DNA from: Thalassia testudinum
Taxonomy: Eukaryota; Streptophyta; Magnoliopsida; Alismatales; Hydrocharitaceae
Direction of reading: 5' to 3'
Length of the DNA: 64,000 nucleotides
Assembly: GCA_037157565.1 (NCBI GenBank)
Contig: JAZHRO010000022.1
Location: 6,882,001-6,946,000, forward strand
Part shown: one piece after another, positions 32,274 to 44,507 of the stretch
How the letters are laid out: each line of letters opens with the position of its first letter
Numbering within the stretch: the stretch's first letter is position 1
Notes under the pieces: model-generated
Told to the model about the DNA's origin: nothing
The model's database searches: none
What the model saw: the letters and a program-made list of their open reading frames with translations, nothing else
Position numbers and translations under genes: made by a program

Positions 32274-33937
32274 AGGCACGACTTTGCATTTTCATATTTC
32301 CCTTGCTTGATATGTGGATCTCATCCCTTTCTCTTTCATTCATTTCGTGTCTGCAGGCATCATAGGAAGAAAGCGACGGGATTTTGGAAGCTTAAAGTTC
32401 TTTTTCTTCCCACGGATTCAGGTTAGTGCCTTCTCACTTGTCACATAATTTCACTTGAAAACTATAAAAAAAATTAAATTAGGCTTTCAGGAGAAAAAAC
32501 ATTAAAATTTAGTAGAGTGGTGACTTTAAAAACTCATTGTTTGCTTGTTTATATCATTTAACGCCACTCTACCTAAGTGTTTTGATTTTCGGGTCTGGAC
32601 TTCAATCTGGACTTCAAAATCAATTCCTGACATCACATGCCTCTTAAAATCTTGAAATTTCACCCACAGATTACAAATCAAGTAGGAACATTTCTTCCAA
32701 ATTTCAGAGCATTTGTAGTTGTAGAGAATTTTTAAAAATTCGTAGACCATAGGGGGGCCATCTCCTCTAATTTCATCATTTTGTTACTGTTCGTGAATTT
32801 TAGAAAATTTTCAACTTATCCAATTTCTTTGAAATTTATCTTTCTGGAATCTTTGTGAAATTTTTCACAACAAATAAAATCACAAAAAGTTTTGGTAGCC
32901 AGTGGTGGTACTGAAAAGTCTAAAATACCCACAGGTATCATTTCTAGACTTTGACACCAGGACAAAGAAAAATCCCAAAAAAATATCAAAAAAATTCCTA
33001 AAATCATTAAAAATATTTTTTGGAATGCTTGTTTGTTTTGCCTTCCAGTAGTGGTGTTATTTGCTCTATTTGAACCACTACTTAATAAGAAAAGCCTAAA
33101 AAGATTCACTGATAGTTAAATTTTTGCTTAGGGTTCAAATCAATTAGGATTTCTCTTCATTTATTCTAGTCCCACATCATAAAGGAAATCTATATTCACC
33201 AATACAAACTTGATTTCTCTTTGTTTGTGGGACTCAAACTTGGTTGCAAGCATAAGAAGAAAAACCTAAAAGACATTAAGTTAAATCAAATCCTAAAAAT
33301 AGAAAAACAACAAATTTTTGTGCGACAACTTGATTTGGCATTGGACTCACTCCGTCCAATTTGCACACATAAAAAAAAATTGAAATAATAGAGCATTACC
33401 CTAATCAACGCCCTCCACATTTTTGTAAACATTCAGGTACCCAAACCTAATTAAAATAAGTAGTCAATTTGACCACTTACGGACTTTATCCAATTTAGGC
33501 TTGATATCAAACATTTAAGAATCATTAAGCGCTCCTAATTCTCTTAGAAAACACGGCGACAGACTTGGAGGGAAGTTAAACAATGGGTAAGGGTTTACAC
33601 AAGCCCCTGGTGATTTTCTTAGGGCATGCTTGGGCCCAAGCCACCTCTTTAGTCTAGCCGAGTGCTCTTTAGGAAGTGGGTTCACTTGTTGATCCCTTAC
33701 TTGCTGGGTTCCCAAGTCTTAGATTTTTAAGGAGTCAACCCTAAGACAGAAGTAGGCTTGTTTGCTTGATTTGTACACCTTCTTTCATCCATCTCTTCTC
33801 CTCCCCTCCTATTCTTCCATTTAGTGCATGCACAGGCGAAGTCCCAAAATCCACATCTCCAGGGACCATTTGATTTTGCCTCACGTACCAAAAAATCTTT
33901 ATTTTCTTCTTCTTCCTTTGATTTTCACGTGGAAAAC
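32274..33937 (+). other. Family B leader with splice-site candidates
   Basis: This is 1.66 kb without coding. An acceptor-like 'tcgtgtctgcag' ends at about 32357, a donor-like 'caggttagt' lies near 32421, and an acceptor-like 'gcatgcacag' lies near 33836, shortly before the gag start. The same small exon/intron order occurs in the A and F interiors. Confidence 0.4.
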
Positions 33938-35630
33938 ATGGAAAATCATTCAAAAAATTCTGCTTCCACCTCCCAACCCGAACCTAACTCCTAAAATCCA
34001 TTAGCAAACCCACAAGTTGACTTTCCCATCCCTACCCTTTCATACTTGGAGCAACCACAAAATCAAGAGAGGCCAGGTGGGTCTCAAAACCAAAATACAA
34101 ACCCCCTTTCTCTTATGGTCGACCCATTAGTTTGACTTCAACAAAACCAACAACATTTGGCTAGGACTATCATAAACCTAGCCAACCAAAGACTGAGTCA
34201 GCCACTCGGGGAACCTCTCATACCGCTTAAGGATTTCTATGATCCTTCTGATTATGAAGAGAGATCCGGAGTGGTTATACCCCAAGGGGATTTTGAAATT
34301 AAACCTTCTATTTTGAACCTAATCAAACATTTTCATGGTCTTCCAAGAGAAGGCCCTTTTTGCCACCTTGAAGAACTGACTATCCTCGCTCAAACTACTT
34401 GTTCCCACAATGTGCAGGAAGAGGTGTGGCTCATGAGACTATTTCCTCTTTCATTGAAAGATAAGGCTTCTCATTGGTTCAGAATATTCAGGCATCCTAT
34501 TACAACCTGCCCCAATTAAAAAGTGCTTTTCTAAAAAAATATTTCCCAATAAGTCGTACAAATGCTTTAAGATGATCAATAACGACCTTTCAACAAATAA
34601 CTGGTGCACCTCTCCACGAGTCTTGGGAGAGATTTCAAGAATTACTTAGAAGTTGCTCCCACCATGAAATTCTATGATGGCAGTTAGTGCAGATCTTCTA
34701 TCATGGATTAGAAGATCAATTAAAATGATTCATGGATGCTTCATGCAGAGGTAATTTCCTTAATAAAGATGCTGAAAGTGCCTGCCTACTTTTTGAAGAA
34801 ATGAGTGACAACTCATTTAATATGACCTCAATGGATACTTTTGGTAGGACCAACAACCCAAGACTCAAAGTCAATGAAATTGACTCCAAATCCACATCTG
34901 TTCCAGTCACTCAAGATGATCTACATATGATAGCTCAATGACTGGATCGGATGCAAAACAACCAGAAGAAAATGGATGAAAATCTCACCCAAAAACAAGC
35001 TCCTTACCCTAACCCTCCTCACCTTCTCAGAAGAGAAAATCTGCACAATATCGATGCTACCCCTATTGGGCAGCAATTTTCATCTAATTTCTCACAAGGT
35101 CTGATTGGGGCTTTTGACTACATGACTCAAAATCATTTTGACCCCACCACTGAAAACATTTCAGCTCTCTAGGAGCAATTTAGAAATACCTCCAATTCTT
35201 ACAATTAAAATTGGAGGACCAACCCAAATCCCTCTTGGAAATTCCTAAATCAACTTTTGTTTCCCAAACAAAATCAATTTGGGAGTTATGGGAAAAACTC
35301 ATGTCAACCTGGGCCATCCTAGGAAGATATCAACACCCAGGTCATGAAGACTCTACAAGGAATGTTGACTCAAATGACTGAAGTAACCTACATGATTACC
35401 AATTTACAACATCAAGTAAAGGTTACTCCTGATCATAGACCTGCTGGCAACCTAGCATCCTAACCCATGCCCAACCCTAATAATCAACGGAATCAATATC
35501 AAGGTGGATATCCCAATCAACCTATCTACCCTGCATCCAACATCCATTGGGTTTTAATCAAAATCAACCCCCCCATCCTCCTCCTAGAAATAACCATACT
35601 GCAAATGCAGTTACTCTAAGGAACAAGAAA
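33938..35630 (+). pseudogene. gag remnant (family B)
   Basis: Gag would form the virus-like particle. ATG 33938 follows an acceptor-like site and fits the start of an Athila-like Gag (Ser/Pro/Asn-rich N-terminus). The best preserved part is 34157-34519, with LKDFYDPSDYEERSGVVIP, the FHGLPREGP block, and WLMRLFPLSLKDKASHWF, typical of the gypsy Gag core. After 34519 the reading shifts frame several times. Fragments continue at 34732-34941 and 34951-35172, and a Pro/Asn/Gln-rich tail leads to a NAVTLR motif at about 35610, which in relatives marks the gag end/protease start. Stops near 33992, 34130 and 35170 and several indels make it a pseudogene. No CCHC zinc knuckle is visible. Confidence 0.8.
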
Positions 35631-35639
35631 ACTACTCAT

Positions 35640-36645
35640 GATCCCTTGCCTGCTCAATAAACCCGCCTAATAGAAAAGCAGATCAACTCTTCTCCCTCTT
35701 CCTCTAACCCTATTCAGGAATCCGAAAGTGAAAAATAGGAAAATCCCGTACCTTGTCCACGAGCCCTTCACTCTTCACACACAAAGAAAAAGAAATCTGA
35801 GCCCACTGATAAGGAATTGATGGATCTTTTTAGGCAAGTAGAAATAAACATTCCTCTCCTAGATGCCATTAATTATATCCTACCTATGCCAAATTTTTAA
35901 AAGATTTGTGTGCCCCCAAAAGGCATCCAAGAGATCAAGGAAAGGTGATCCTTCCAGAGATAGTGAGCTCAGTTGTGTAGAGCAAACTACCTCTAAAAAG
36001 AAAAGATCCAGGTGCCCCCCTGATTCAAGTGGTCATTAATGACACTTCTTTTGATCATGCCTTACTGGATCTTGGTGCCTCAATCTCATTCCAACTATCA
36101 TTTTCGAGGAATTTAAGATCGGTGAATTAAAGCCTATCGAGGCGACACTTCAACTAGCAGACCGATCTTCAATCAAACCAAAGGGGGTTGTTGAGGATGT
36201 CATCGTCTAGGTCAAAAACTGCCTATTTCCTGTAGGCTTTTTAGTCATGGATATAGAGGTACCGGAAACCTTAAAGAATGCCCCCATAATTCTTGGAAGA
36301 CCATTCTTAGCCACCGCCAAAGCCAATATTGATTGTGATTCTGGAAAGATGAAAATCATGTGTGACGGTGAATCTATTACCCTAGATATTTTCCAAGCTT
36401 CTAGGCATTTCCAAGAACCAAATTTCTTTGATGACTCAGATTCTGAGATTGAAAATTTAGTGGAGGAAACAATGCAAATTTCACACATGGGTTCTTGCTT
36501 TGCAGTTAACATGGTTCCTAAACAATCCAATTTAACCCACCCTCCCACCCTTACCACACATTCTCCATCTGACTCTTCATCTAACTCTTTCCCTCTCACC
36601 TCACCTGTGGATCAAAAAGCAGAAATCATTTCGGAGTTGGGCCCC
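35640..36645 (+). pseudogene. Aspartic protease remnant (family B)
   Basis: Order of blocks: a basic linker, ELMDLFRQVEINIPLLDAI (about 35815-35875), the catalytic Asp in LLDLGAS (Asp codon 36068-36070), then after a frame change LQLADRS and VVEDVIV, and in the open stretch 36247-36645 MDIEVPETL, the PIILGRPFLAT motif and the LDIF block. An Asp/Glu-rich and Ser/Pro-rich linker follows. Frame breaks lie near 35900, 36090 and 36210. It is homologous to 2348-2977, sharing every block. The role would be Gag-Pol maturation. Inactive here. Confidence 0.85.
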
Positions 36646-36651
36646 TAACTT

Positions 36652-37200
36652 GAGTTAAAACCCTTGCCTGACTCCCTTAAGTATGTTTTCCTTAGACCAA
36701 ACCAGACCATGCCCTTGATTATCAATTCTAGACTTACTGGGGCACAAGACCAAAAACTTCTTTAGGTTTTGAGTAAAAATAGAAAAGCTATTGGCTAGAC
36801 CCTTTCTAATCTTAAGGGTATTAATATGTCCTATTGCATGCATCAAATCTATCTTGAGGACAATTCTTGCCCCTCCCGCCAACCACAAAGGACCTTGAAC
36901 CCTAATATGCAGGAGGTGGTAAAAAAGGAGACTGTAAGGTGGCTTGATGTTGATATCATCTACCCCATTTCGGATAGCTCCTGAGTTAGTCCCATGCAAG
37001 TAGTTCCTAAAAATCTAGACTAACAGTTGTCACTAACTTGGTCCTTAGTTGGGAGAAAAGTCATTTCATGGTCTAGGAAGGAATCATCTTGGGCCATGTC
37101 ATTTCAAATAAGGGAATTGTGGTAGATTGAGCTAAAATTAATGCTATCTCCAACCTCCCATAGCCCACTACTGTGAAATAGATCCGATCTTTCTTAGGGC
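36652..37200 (+). pseudogene. Reverse transcriptase with catalytic core deleted (family B)
   Basis: The N-terminal part is visible: LKYVFLRPNQTMP, the SNLKGI block, RTLNPNMQEVVKKE, and YPISDSS followed by VSP. At about 37020-37046 the codons for LTVVTN run directly into LVLSWEKSHFMV, which in relatives lies beyond the palm. All of the fingers/palm core with the catalytic Asp-Asp motif is therefore missing, while the frame from 37011 runs on through GIILGHVISNKGIVVD to RNase H with only point stops. A one-base frame change just before the join and stops at 36764, 36797 and 36981 also break it. No reverse transcriptase activity is possible. Confidence 0.8.
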
Positions 37201-37745
37201 ACGTGGGCTTCTACCGCCTTTTCATTAAGAATTTTTCCCAAATCTCCAAGCCCTTCAATCAATTACTTACCAAAGCTCAGCCTTTTGACTTTAATAACCA
37301 ATGCCTGGAGAGTTTTAATAAGTTGAAGAAAGATGTCACAAAGGCACCAATTTTACAAGGACCTAATTGGAATTGTCCCTTTGAGTTAATGACAGATGCC
37401 TCTGATTTTGCTGTGGGGACCGTTCTAGGGCAAAGAATTGACAAGAAGCCCATTGTGATCTACTATGCCAGTAAAACTCTTGATGATGCACAACGGAATT
37501 ACATAGTAACTGGAAAGAACTTCTTGCCATTGTCTTTGCCCTAGAAAAATTCCGCTCTTATCTGTTGGGGTCACATGTCACTGTATACACCGACTACTCA
37601 GCATTCAAATATTTGCTGAACAAGAAAGATGCGAAACTCCACCCTATCTGTTGGATCCTGCTGCTCCAGGAAATTGAACTAGAAATCAAGGATAAGGCGC
37701 GATTGCAAAATGTTGTGGCCGATCATCTCTCTCGTCTCATGACGA
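37200..37745 (+). pseudogene. RNase H domain remnant (family B)
   Basis: The connection region (GFYRLFIKNFSQISKPF) leads into RNase H: the first catalytic Asp in MTDASDFAVG (about 37392), VIYYASKTLDDAQRNY, then a one-base loss near 37509 that shifts the frame and hides the catalytic Glu. The domain resumes at 37565 with VYTDYSAFKYLLNKKDAK (catalytic Asp) and ends at NVVADHLSRL. This domain degrades the RNA strand during reverse transcription. It is otherwise well preserved compared with its neighbours. Confidence 0.85.
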
Positions 37746-39108
37746 ATGACATGTTGACCCCTCCTGATGTGTTCCCTAATGAGACTATCTTAGCTGCCAA
37801 TACTCTCCCTTGGTTTGCACCTATTGCAAACTATTTAGCAACAGAACTAATCTCCTCTGATTGGCCAAAAACCAAAAGGGATAAGTTCTTGGCTGACATC
37901 AAATATTATTTTGGGAGGAGCCTGACCTTTTCCGCATTTGTGCTGATCAGGTCATTCAACGGTATGCCCTCGACTCAGAAATTCATGATATTCTGACACA
38001 TTGTCATTCAATGGTCTGTGGCATACATTTCTCGGGCAAGAAAGCTGTAGTTAAGGTCCTCACTTCTAGATTCTTCTAGCCCAGCTTGCACAAAGATGCT
38101 CATTCTTTCGTTCAGTCCTATGTGCGTCGCCAGAGCATCGGCAACATGACTCGGAAGGATATGATGCCCCTAAATCCGATATTAGAAGTTGAAATTTTTG
38201 ATGTATGGGCATCGACTTCATAGGATTGTTCATCAACTCTTGTGGGTATTTATATATACTAGTCGTAGTCGACTATGTATCGAAATAGATTGAAGCAATA
38301 CCCACACACACCAATGATCACAAGTCTGTTGTCGAATTCATCAAGAAAAATATTTTTTCGAGATTTGGCATTCCCAAGGTCATCATCAATGATGAAGGAT
38401 CACATTTTACTCATTCTCAATTCTGTCACCTTCTATCCAAATACGGGGTTAATCATAAAATTTCCACTCCATACCACCCCTAAACAAATGACCAAACAGA
38501 AGTTTATAATTGGGAAATTAAAAATATTTTACAAAAGACGGTTAAGCCTTATCGTAAAGATTGGTCCACTAAATTGGACGATGCTTTATGGGACTACCGT
38601 ACGGCTTTTAAAACTCCGCTCGGCATGTCTCCTTTCTATCTGATTTTTGGAAAGGCATCCCATCTCCCGGTATAACTCGAACATAGGGCTTTTTGGGCAA
38701 TCAAATAATTAAACATGGATTTATCTGTACTTGGTAATCATAGGAAGTTACAATTAAATGAATTGGAAGAATTGCGTAATTTCTCTTACAAAAATGTACG
38801 GATTTAGAAAGACCAAACAAAGAAATTTCATGATAAATATATTGTTTGGAAAAATTTTTATGTCAATCAACGCATTTGGCTTTTTGATGTCAAATTACAA
38901 ATTTTTCCAGGAAATCTCAAATCTAAGTGGACCAGCCTGTTTATTATCCTTAAAACTTATCCATATGGCACTATTGATCTTTTCAATCCTAAAACCAATA
39001 CTACTTTTCAAGTCAACGGCCAGCGTTTACGGCCTTATCTAGATAATACTCCAAATCTCCCATTCGACACTCTTGATTTAACTGACTTACCCTCTAATGA
39101 TCATTGAT
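37746..39108 (+). pseudogene. Integrase remnant (family B)
   Basis: It follows RNase H in order. The N-terminal zinc-binding region keeps its two His (ILTHCHSMVCGIHF region near 38000), but the CxxC cysteines are lost near 38115. The catalytic core keeps the first Asp (WGID-type site near 38206, where one base is missing), the second Asp (VIINDEGSHF near 38385) and the Glu (NWEIK near 38510), so the DDE triad is recognisable although split over frames. The [14 protein letters not shown] block ([18 protein letters not shown]) and the C-terminal RKLQLNELEELRN region follow. Stops near 38078, 38284, 38480 and 38672 break it. There is no chromodomain. It would insert cDNA into the genome; it is inactive. 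Confidence 0.85.
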
Positions 39109-40084
39109 GCAATTCACGTCCAGCTGAATGGCGTAAAAGATAGCACTGGATTGGAGGTAACCCATCGTTTTTCGTGCATTTCATTTTTTTTTCTTCAGAG
39201 GTTTTGCTTATCCTGATTCTGATCGCCTTCACCAAGGTAACCTCTTTTCCCTTCCAATTGCATGTGGACATGCCATATCTTTAGCATGGGAGGTGTTTTT
39301 AAATTTTAACGATCAAATCAGGATTTTCAAAACTTAAAAACATTCAATTTTCTTATTTCACTTTCTACATGCATACCTAAAAAAATAAAAATGTTGAAAA
39401 CATTTTGAGGAAATTTTGAAATTGGACCAAGGTTGAGGATTCACTTTAAGGTACAATGGGATTTAATCTTTAACAAACTAGGGATAAGGATATGAATTTG
39501 ATTATTAGAATTTCTAAGTCTATCTTTAGACTAGATCAAGTATCCTTTAAATTCCACCTGAACTCTTGATGGTTCAGGTGACTTGATCTCCTTTTGTGAC
39601 CTAAAATTACCTGGCTTAGTTTCTAATCCAAAAACTTGCATCTGTTGCAAAATTCTTGTGTCAAATTTCACACACAAGTCAACACCTAAAAAACATTTAG
39701 AAGTTAGAAAAACCCCTTGTTTGGCCTTAGTGAAATCCGAAGCAGATCATTGGTTTGAGTTCCCACCACCAAAAAGGAGGAAAATGCCTCCTTTGAGGAC
39801 GGAATGTCAACATGTTATCGTCTCAGCACTGCTTCATATCTAAATTCAATATCTTTAGACGGAGCATTAAGGTGCATTTTACAGCTCAAGTGTCTTGGAC
39901 GGTGCTCTACCCATAGTGTCGAAGCAAAAGCTTGAGTTTGCTTGGAGCACCCCTTTACATCGCATTGTGTTTTGGGATTGTAAGCTTCTGGGTGGTGTCT
40001 TGGACAATACTATCTCGAAGTGCTGGCGTCAGCGCCCCCTCGAGAATTGGTAACGAGAATGATGATCCCGAGACATTTGTTGCT
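39109..40084 (+). other. Family B 3' untranslated interior, first part
   Basis: It contains the 'tgtggacatgccatatcttt / agcatgggagg' signature (about 39265-39295) and sequence shared with the minus-strand copy at 30000-30900. ORFs are not protein-like. Confidence 0.6.
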
Positions 40085-41505
40085 GTAGGATCTAAAAGGC
40101 ACAAGCACACTAGAAGGGGGGATAAATAGTGTGGTAAATAAAAATTATGCAAATAAGACAAACCACAAAATATAACACTAGATGTATAGTGGTTCCCCTC
40201 ACTTGGGTATTCCATTACATAAGTCTCCCGACTTAGGATTTTTAACCCGATTCCCTCAACCTGGAGGGACTCAATTTACTATAAACGGAAGTAATTAACG
40301 AGTTACCTCAACCCAATTACAAGATTAGGTAAACACAAAAAGTTATAGGTGTAAGCAAGAAACAATTTAGCTTACAACTAAGTTCCTAAGTCTCCAACAA
40401 GAATTAGCTTAAAAGAAAGTTGATCAATCTAACAAAAAACACTAAAGCTAAAGAGAGTGATTTTACGAGGAAGAATGAATTCTCCAGAAAAGACTTGTTG
40501 CAAAGAGTATCGCCTTGAAGAAAAATGCAACAAATCCACAACCCATGCAGTTTGAATTGAGAAATATGGAAATTTGAGCAAGGAGATTTATTATGCTTGT
40601 GTTGTGTGCGAATGACACACACAAGGTGCTTATATAGGCCACTAAACATCTTCCCTACAATTACTAGCCGTTAGGGGAAATATGGGAAGGTTAGAGTTAG
40701 GATTAATTGCAAAATAGCCGTTCAGATTAGGCGCAATAGTTAGTTGGTACCGGTACTAAAGTTGTAGTACCGATACTGACTGCTCACAGTTCACCAGCAG
40801 CCAGCCCAACAAAGCTTGGGTACCGGTACTCATCATAGGTATCGGTACTCAGTGATTACAGTTGAGTACCAACTAAGTCACCAGGTACTGGTACTCATGA
40901 TAAGTACCGGTACTTGTGACTCATAGATTTGGGTCAAGATACAAACTGTGACCTACAAGTACCAGTACTAGTGATTAGTATTAGTACTTGTGAGGTCTAG
41001 GCACTACTCATGTCAACAAACTGTGAGCACTTGGTACCGCTACTCATGATGAGTACCGGTACTTATTCACAATTTAGGACTAGGACCCAAACCTATGTGT
41101 AGCAAGTACCGGTACTGGTGAACAGTACCAGTACTTGCAACAAGTACCTTGAATAAAATTTATTCAACAATCTAAGTGATATTTGAATGCAAATATATGA
41201 TTAATATGACAAAGAAACGATTTTTACTTTTTCAAACAAATGATTGAAAGGGAGTATGATACCTAATTATCTCTATTTTGATTTTAACTCCTAAATCATT
41301 TTTTCTTGTTAGGAGACATATAAGAATCTATATTACAACATCTAAAAATAATATAAAACAATCTTCATTCTTCATGCCATCCACACTTCTTCCGTACTTC
41401 CTAAATCATGTGATTTCCTGTAAATGACACTTCATAAACTCATTAGTTTTAAAATAGTTTTGTTATCACCAAAACATAAAAGAGAAGTGGAACTAGTGTC
41501 AAACA
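40085..41505. repeat. Insert in the 3' UTR with AGTACCGGTACT array
   Basis: About 1.4 kb absent from the paralogous minus-strand region near 29950. It begins with 'aaaaggcacaagcacactag' and a G-run, and ends near 'ttttgttatcaccaaaac'. Between about 40745 and 41150 there are about 12 copies of the palindrome AGTACCGGTACT or one-base variants. From memory such sequence occurs in plant copia-type LTRs, but ends and target duplication were not resolved. Confidence 0.5.
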
Positions 41506-41929
41506 GTTGTAAGATTAAGCTAAAAATAAGCATGGGAGAGACAAAAAAAAAGTGTTTTAAACAAAAACACAACCTTATAAATGTTGGCATTCACAAACAC
41601 AGACAAAGTTTTAAAGGATGTTGCAAGTTGCGAATTGGATTCAAGAGCCGGAGAAATCCTAACTACAAAATAATTTCAGGTCATATGAATTAACAAAGAG
41701 TTAACTTGTGAATTTCGAGAGGATACATTGATCTCGATTTATCTAATCTTTGGATCTAAAGACAAATCCTGATGTTTACCTATAACAAATCATGTGCCTC
41801 TCATGTTTTAACTAGCCAAGGTCCTATAATCTCCTCAAAACTAAAAAAAAAAAAATTAGTTTTCCCAAAGAATTCGTTTTGTGAAAATTAGTTTTGCTAA
41901 GAGACTAGCAAAAGATAAGCATGTCGGTG
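41506..41929 (+). other. End of family B interior, pre-PPT hairpin and primer tract
   Basis: It carries the end of the 3' UTR shared with 29560-29940 (minus). Then TTTTGCTA (41892-41899), loop AGAGAC, TAGCAAAA (41906-41913), and 'gataagcatgtcggtg' before the LTR. Confidence 0.65.
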
Positions 41930-44507
41930 TGATAAATGCCAATTTATAAGCATTCTTATGCCCTAAAACATACTTATCTCTTAAGATTTTAACTTCGCAA
42001 GTTGGTTTCTAGGCTGCATTTAGGCATCACTTAGGTTAAGCATGCATTGCATAATTTTTGTTGTTTTTGACATGTTTATTTGAGTGTTAGGGATGAATAG
42101 ATAGCCAGATCACTAAAATCCTAGCATTCAGGAAGGCAATAGGTGAAGAAGAAGCTCAATTCAGCTAAACCACACCTAAATCCAACTCATCATCACTGGA
42201 TACCAGCTCACTTGGGTTAGGGTTAGCTCTCTTAAGCACCATTCAGCTCATTTTAACTGAATGATAGCTCAGGGTGGCTCAAATTAGCTCAACCTAACTT
42301 AAGTCAGCTTAAATCCAACTCAACTTAGTTGAGTCTAGCTCTTCTTAGCTCCAATCAGTTCACTGGGAGCTCTAGCTAACTCAACTAAGTTGACAGGAGT
42401 CCACCTTAGCTCAATCCAACTACTTCCAGCTCCACTCAACTCAAGTCAACTGAAGATGACTTCAACTAGCTCAGACCAACTCAAGTCCAGCCCCTGGAGA
42501 CTCCACTCAGTTCAACCTAGTTGAAGCTAAACCATTTAACCTAAGCTAGCTACTCCAGCTAGCTAGGTTATCTCTGGGAAGATTAAACCCAGCTCACCCC
42601 AGCACAATTCAACAGAAGCTAGCTCCATTTAGCTAGGCTTAGCAGCTACCAAGGAACTAGCAAGCCAAACCAGCTGCTGTTCTCTTCAGCAGTCACCAGC
42701 TCCAGTGTAGCTCCAGACAACTCTCCCTCAGCTCTTTTATCCAAAACCCTAGCTCCCTCCTACCTTCTCCACTACTACCCTACTAGCTAAGCTAGCTTAG
42801 CTTAGGTCCACTTAAGCTCTCCACCCCATGGTAGTAGATCCTCCTCCTTAACCCTAACTTAACCTAACCCTAACCCACCTATTTTGGTGCCAAAACACAC
42901 CCCTTCACCTTGGTGCCAAAAGTGGTGCCTCTTTACCCCACAACTACCACCAAGAGCCACCAATCTTGTGCCAAAAGAGCTCTTCTAGAAGCCTTCCTTT
43001 TGGTGCCAAGAAGCCCTATAATCTACACCCTACATAACCCCCTCTAACCTATCTCCACCATCCATAGGTTGGCGCCAAAAACACCTAGCCTTAGCCACCT
43101 AAAAATTGGCGCCAACCATGCCCAACTTCCCTTAACCATGCCTCCACACATCCCTTCCTTTGGCACCACCAACCATGAACCCTAGGATCCCATAAGCACC
43201 ACTTAAAACACCATCCTAACCTTACACCTACCCTCCACGCCACCTTAACCCTAACCACATCAAATGTGGTGCCAACTCTCCTTCAACCACACCTACCCAC
43301 ACCTCTTCTTTTGGAGCCACTTAACATCCACCCTCCATCCAAAAACTACCACCTAAAGACCTAATCCTAACCCTACATCCACCTCCATGACAACCCTCCT
43401 ATAACCTACAAAGAATTGGTGCCAACTCTACTCTACCCATCATAACCACCACCCAACACATCTTTACATCCCATGACAACCATAATCCACCATTCATCCA
43501 CCAACTTCCACATCCTAGCCATTCACAAGACCACTCTTCCCTTAACCCTAGTCAACACCAACCTCTACCCTTTCCACTCTATAAAAAGACCAATAACCAC
43601 CACCATTACCTTCACCTTTGGCTTCATTAATCTACCACATTTCCACCTTCATGCCGCCTATCATCTCCATGGCCAAGAGAAGAAGGAGAAGAAGATTAAG
43701 GGGACACTTTATCCCCTTGGTGCCTTCCCCTCTTCCCTTCTCTCTTGAGCCCACGCCAGCTAGAGGACCAATCAGGTAAGGAAGACTTCCAGGAGGAGAT
43801 CTTTAGGGTGGTGCACGCCCACCCTAGGAGGAGGTCTTTTGGGTGGAATTCTTCCCCCCTTGGAGGAGCAAGGGCAGGCCCATCTAGGGCTTGACAAGGA
43901 GAAGCAGCATCTCCGGAGGAGCACTTCAAGGAGTTGGAGAGATCCTTTTCAAACTTAGGAGTAGCTGAGCTCGGAGAAAGGACTCTTTCCTCTTCACCAC
44001 CATCACCAGGAGGATCTTTGTTTTACCAATTTTTATCTTTAATTTTGTAGTAGAAGCATTCCTCTACAAGCATTCCTGTAAAACAAATTTTCTCTATATG
44101 TCAAGTTGCCTTTCTAAAATTTTGTTGCATCTTAAGTAATTGTCTTTTCTAGTACTTTTCACTCCTCTCTAATTACCCTAGGTCTCCACGTACCTACGGT
44201 GACCTTAAAGAGAGGTTACTTTTTTCACTAAGGTGTTAGTCTTAGCAATTTAGGTGTAGCCTTTTCCCACTTACTATTTCGTTGTCGCCCTTTATTTCAA
44301 AACTTAAAAAAAATCTTATATTTAAAAATCCCAAAAAGAAAATTGATTTCCTAATATAAAGCGAGAGCATTTAAAGTGCACTCCTACCTCCCTTGGGATG
44401 ACTCAAATACTTTCTCGAGTACTCGATTTTATAAATTTTAAAAGCGATCAAATTTGCACGTTAGAATGATAAAAACCCTAATTTCAAATCGAGCTTTTCT
44501 CGCATCA
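41930..44507 (+). mobile_element. Family B 3' LTR
   Basis: This LTR is 2578 bp and uninterrupted. It starts TGATAAAT-GCCA-ATTTATAA (hairpin arms changed together at one position). AGCT domain 42160-42810, GGCGCC domain 42880-43430, TATA box at about 43580 (CTATAAAAAG), leader, end CGCATCA. CGTGC duplication follows. Confidence 0.85.

Larger units (their letters stand above)
12833..44507 (+). mobile_element. Family B Athila-like element with nested insertions
   Basis: This is a complete two-LTR insertion bounded by CGTGC duplications. Parts: 5' LTR 12833-14477 plus 31315-32251, primer site 32257-32273, leader, gag, protease, truncated reverse transcriptase, RNase H, integrase, long 3' untranslated region, polypurine tract, 3' LTR 41930-44507. 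Its own length without nested DNA is about 14.8 kb. Coding domains carry many stops and frameshifts and the polymerase core is deleted, so it is defective. Confidence 0.85.

Noticed and set aside
42840..42880. CCCTAA-like words suggesting interstitial telomere repeat
   Set aside because: The words are irregular (CCTAACC, CTAACTT), not an array of CCCTAAA, and recur as part of the B LTR.
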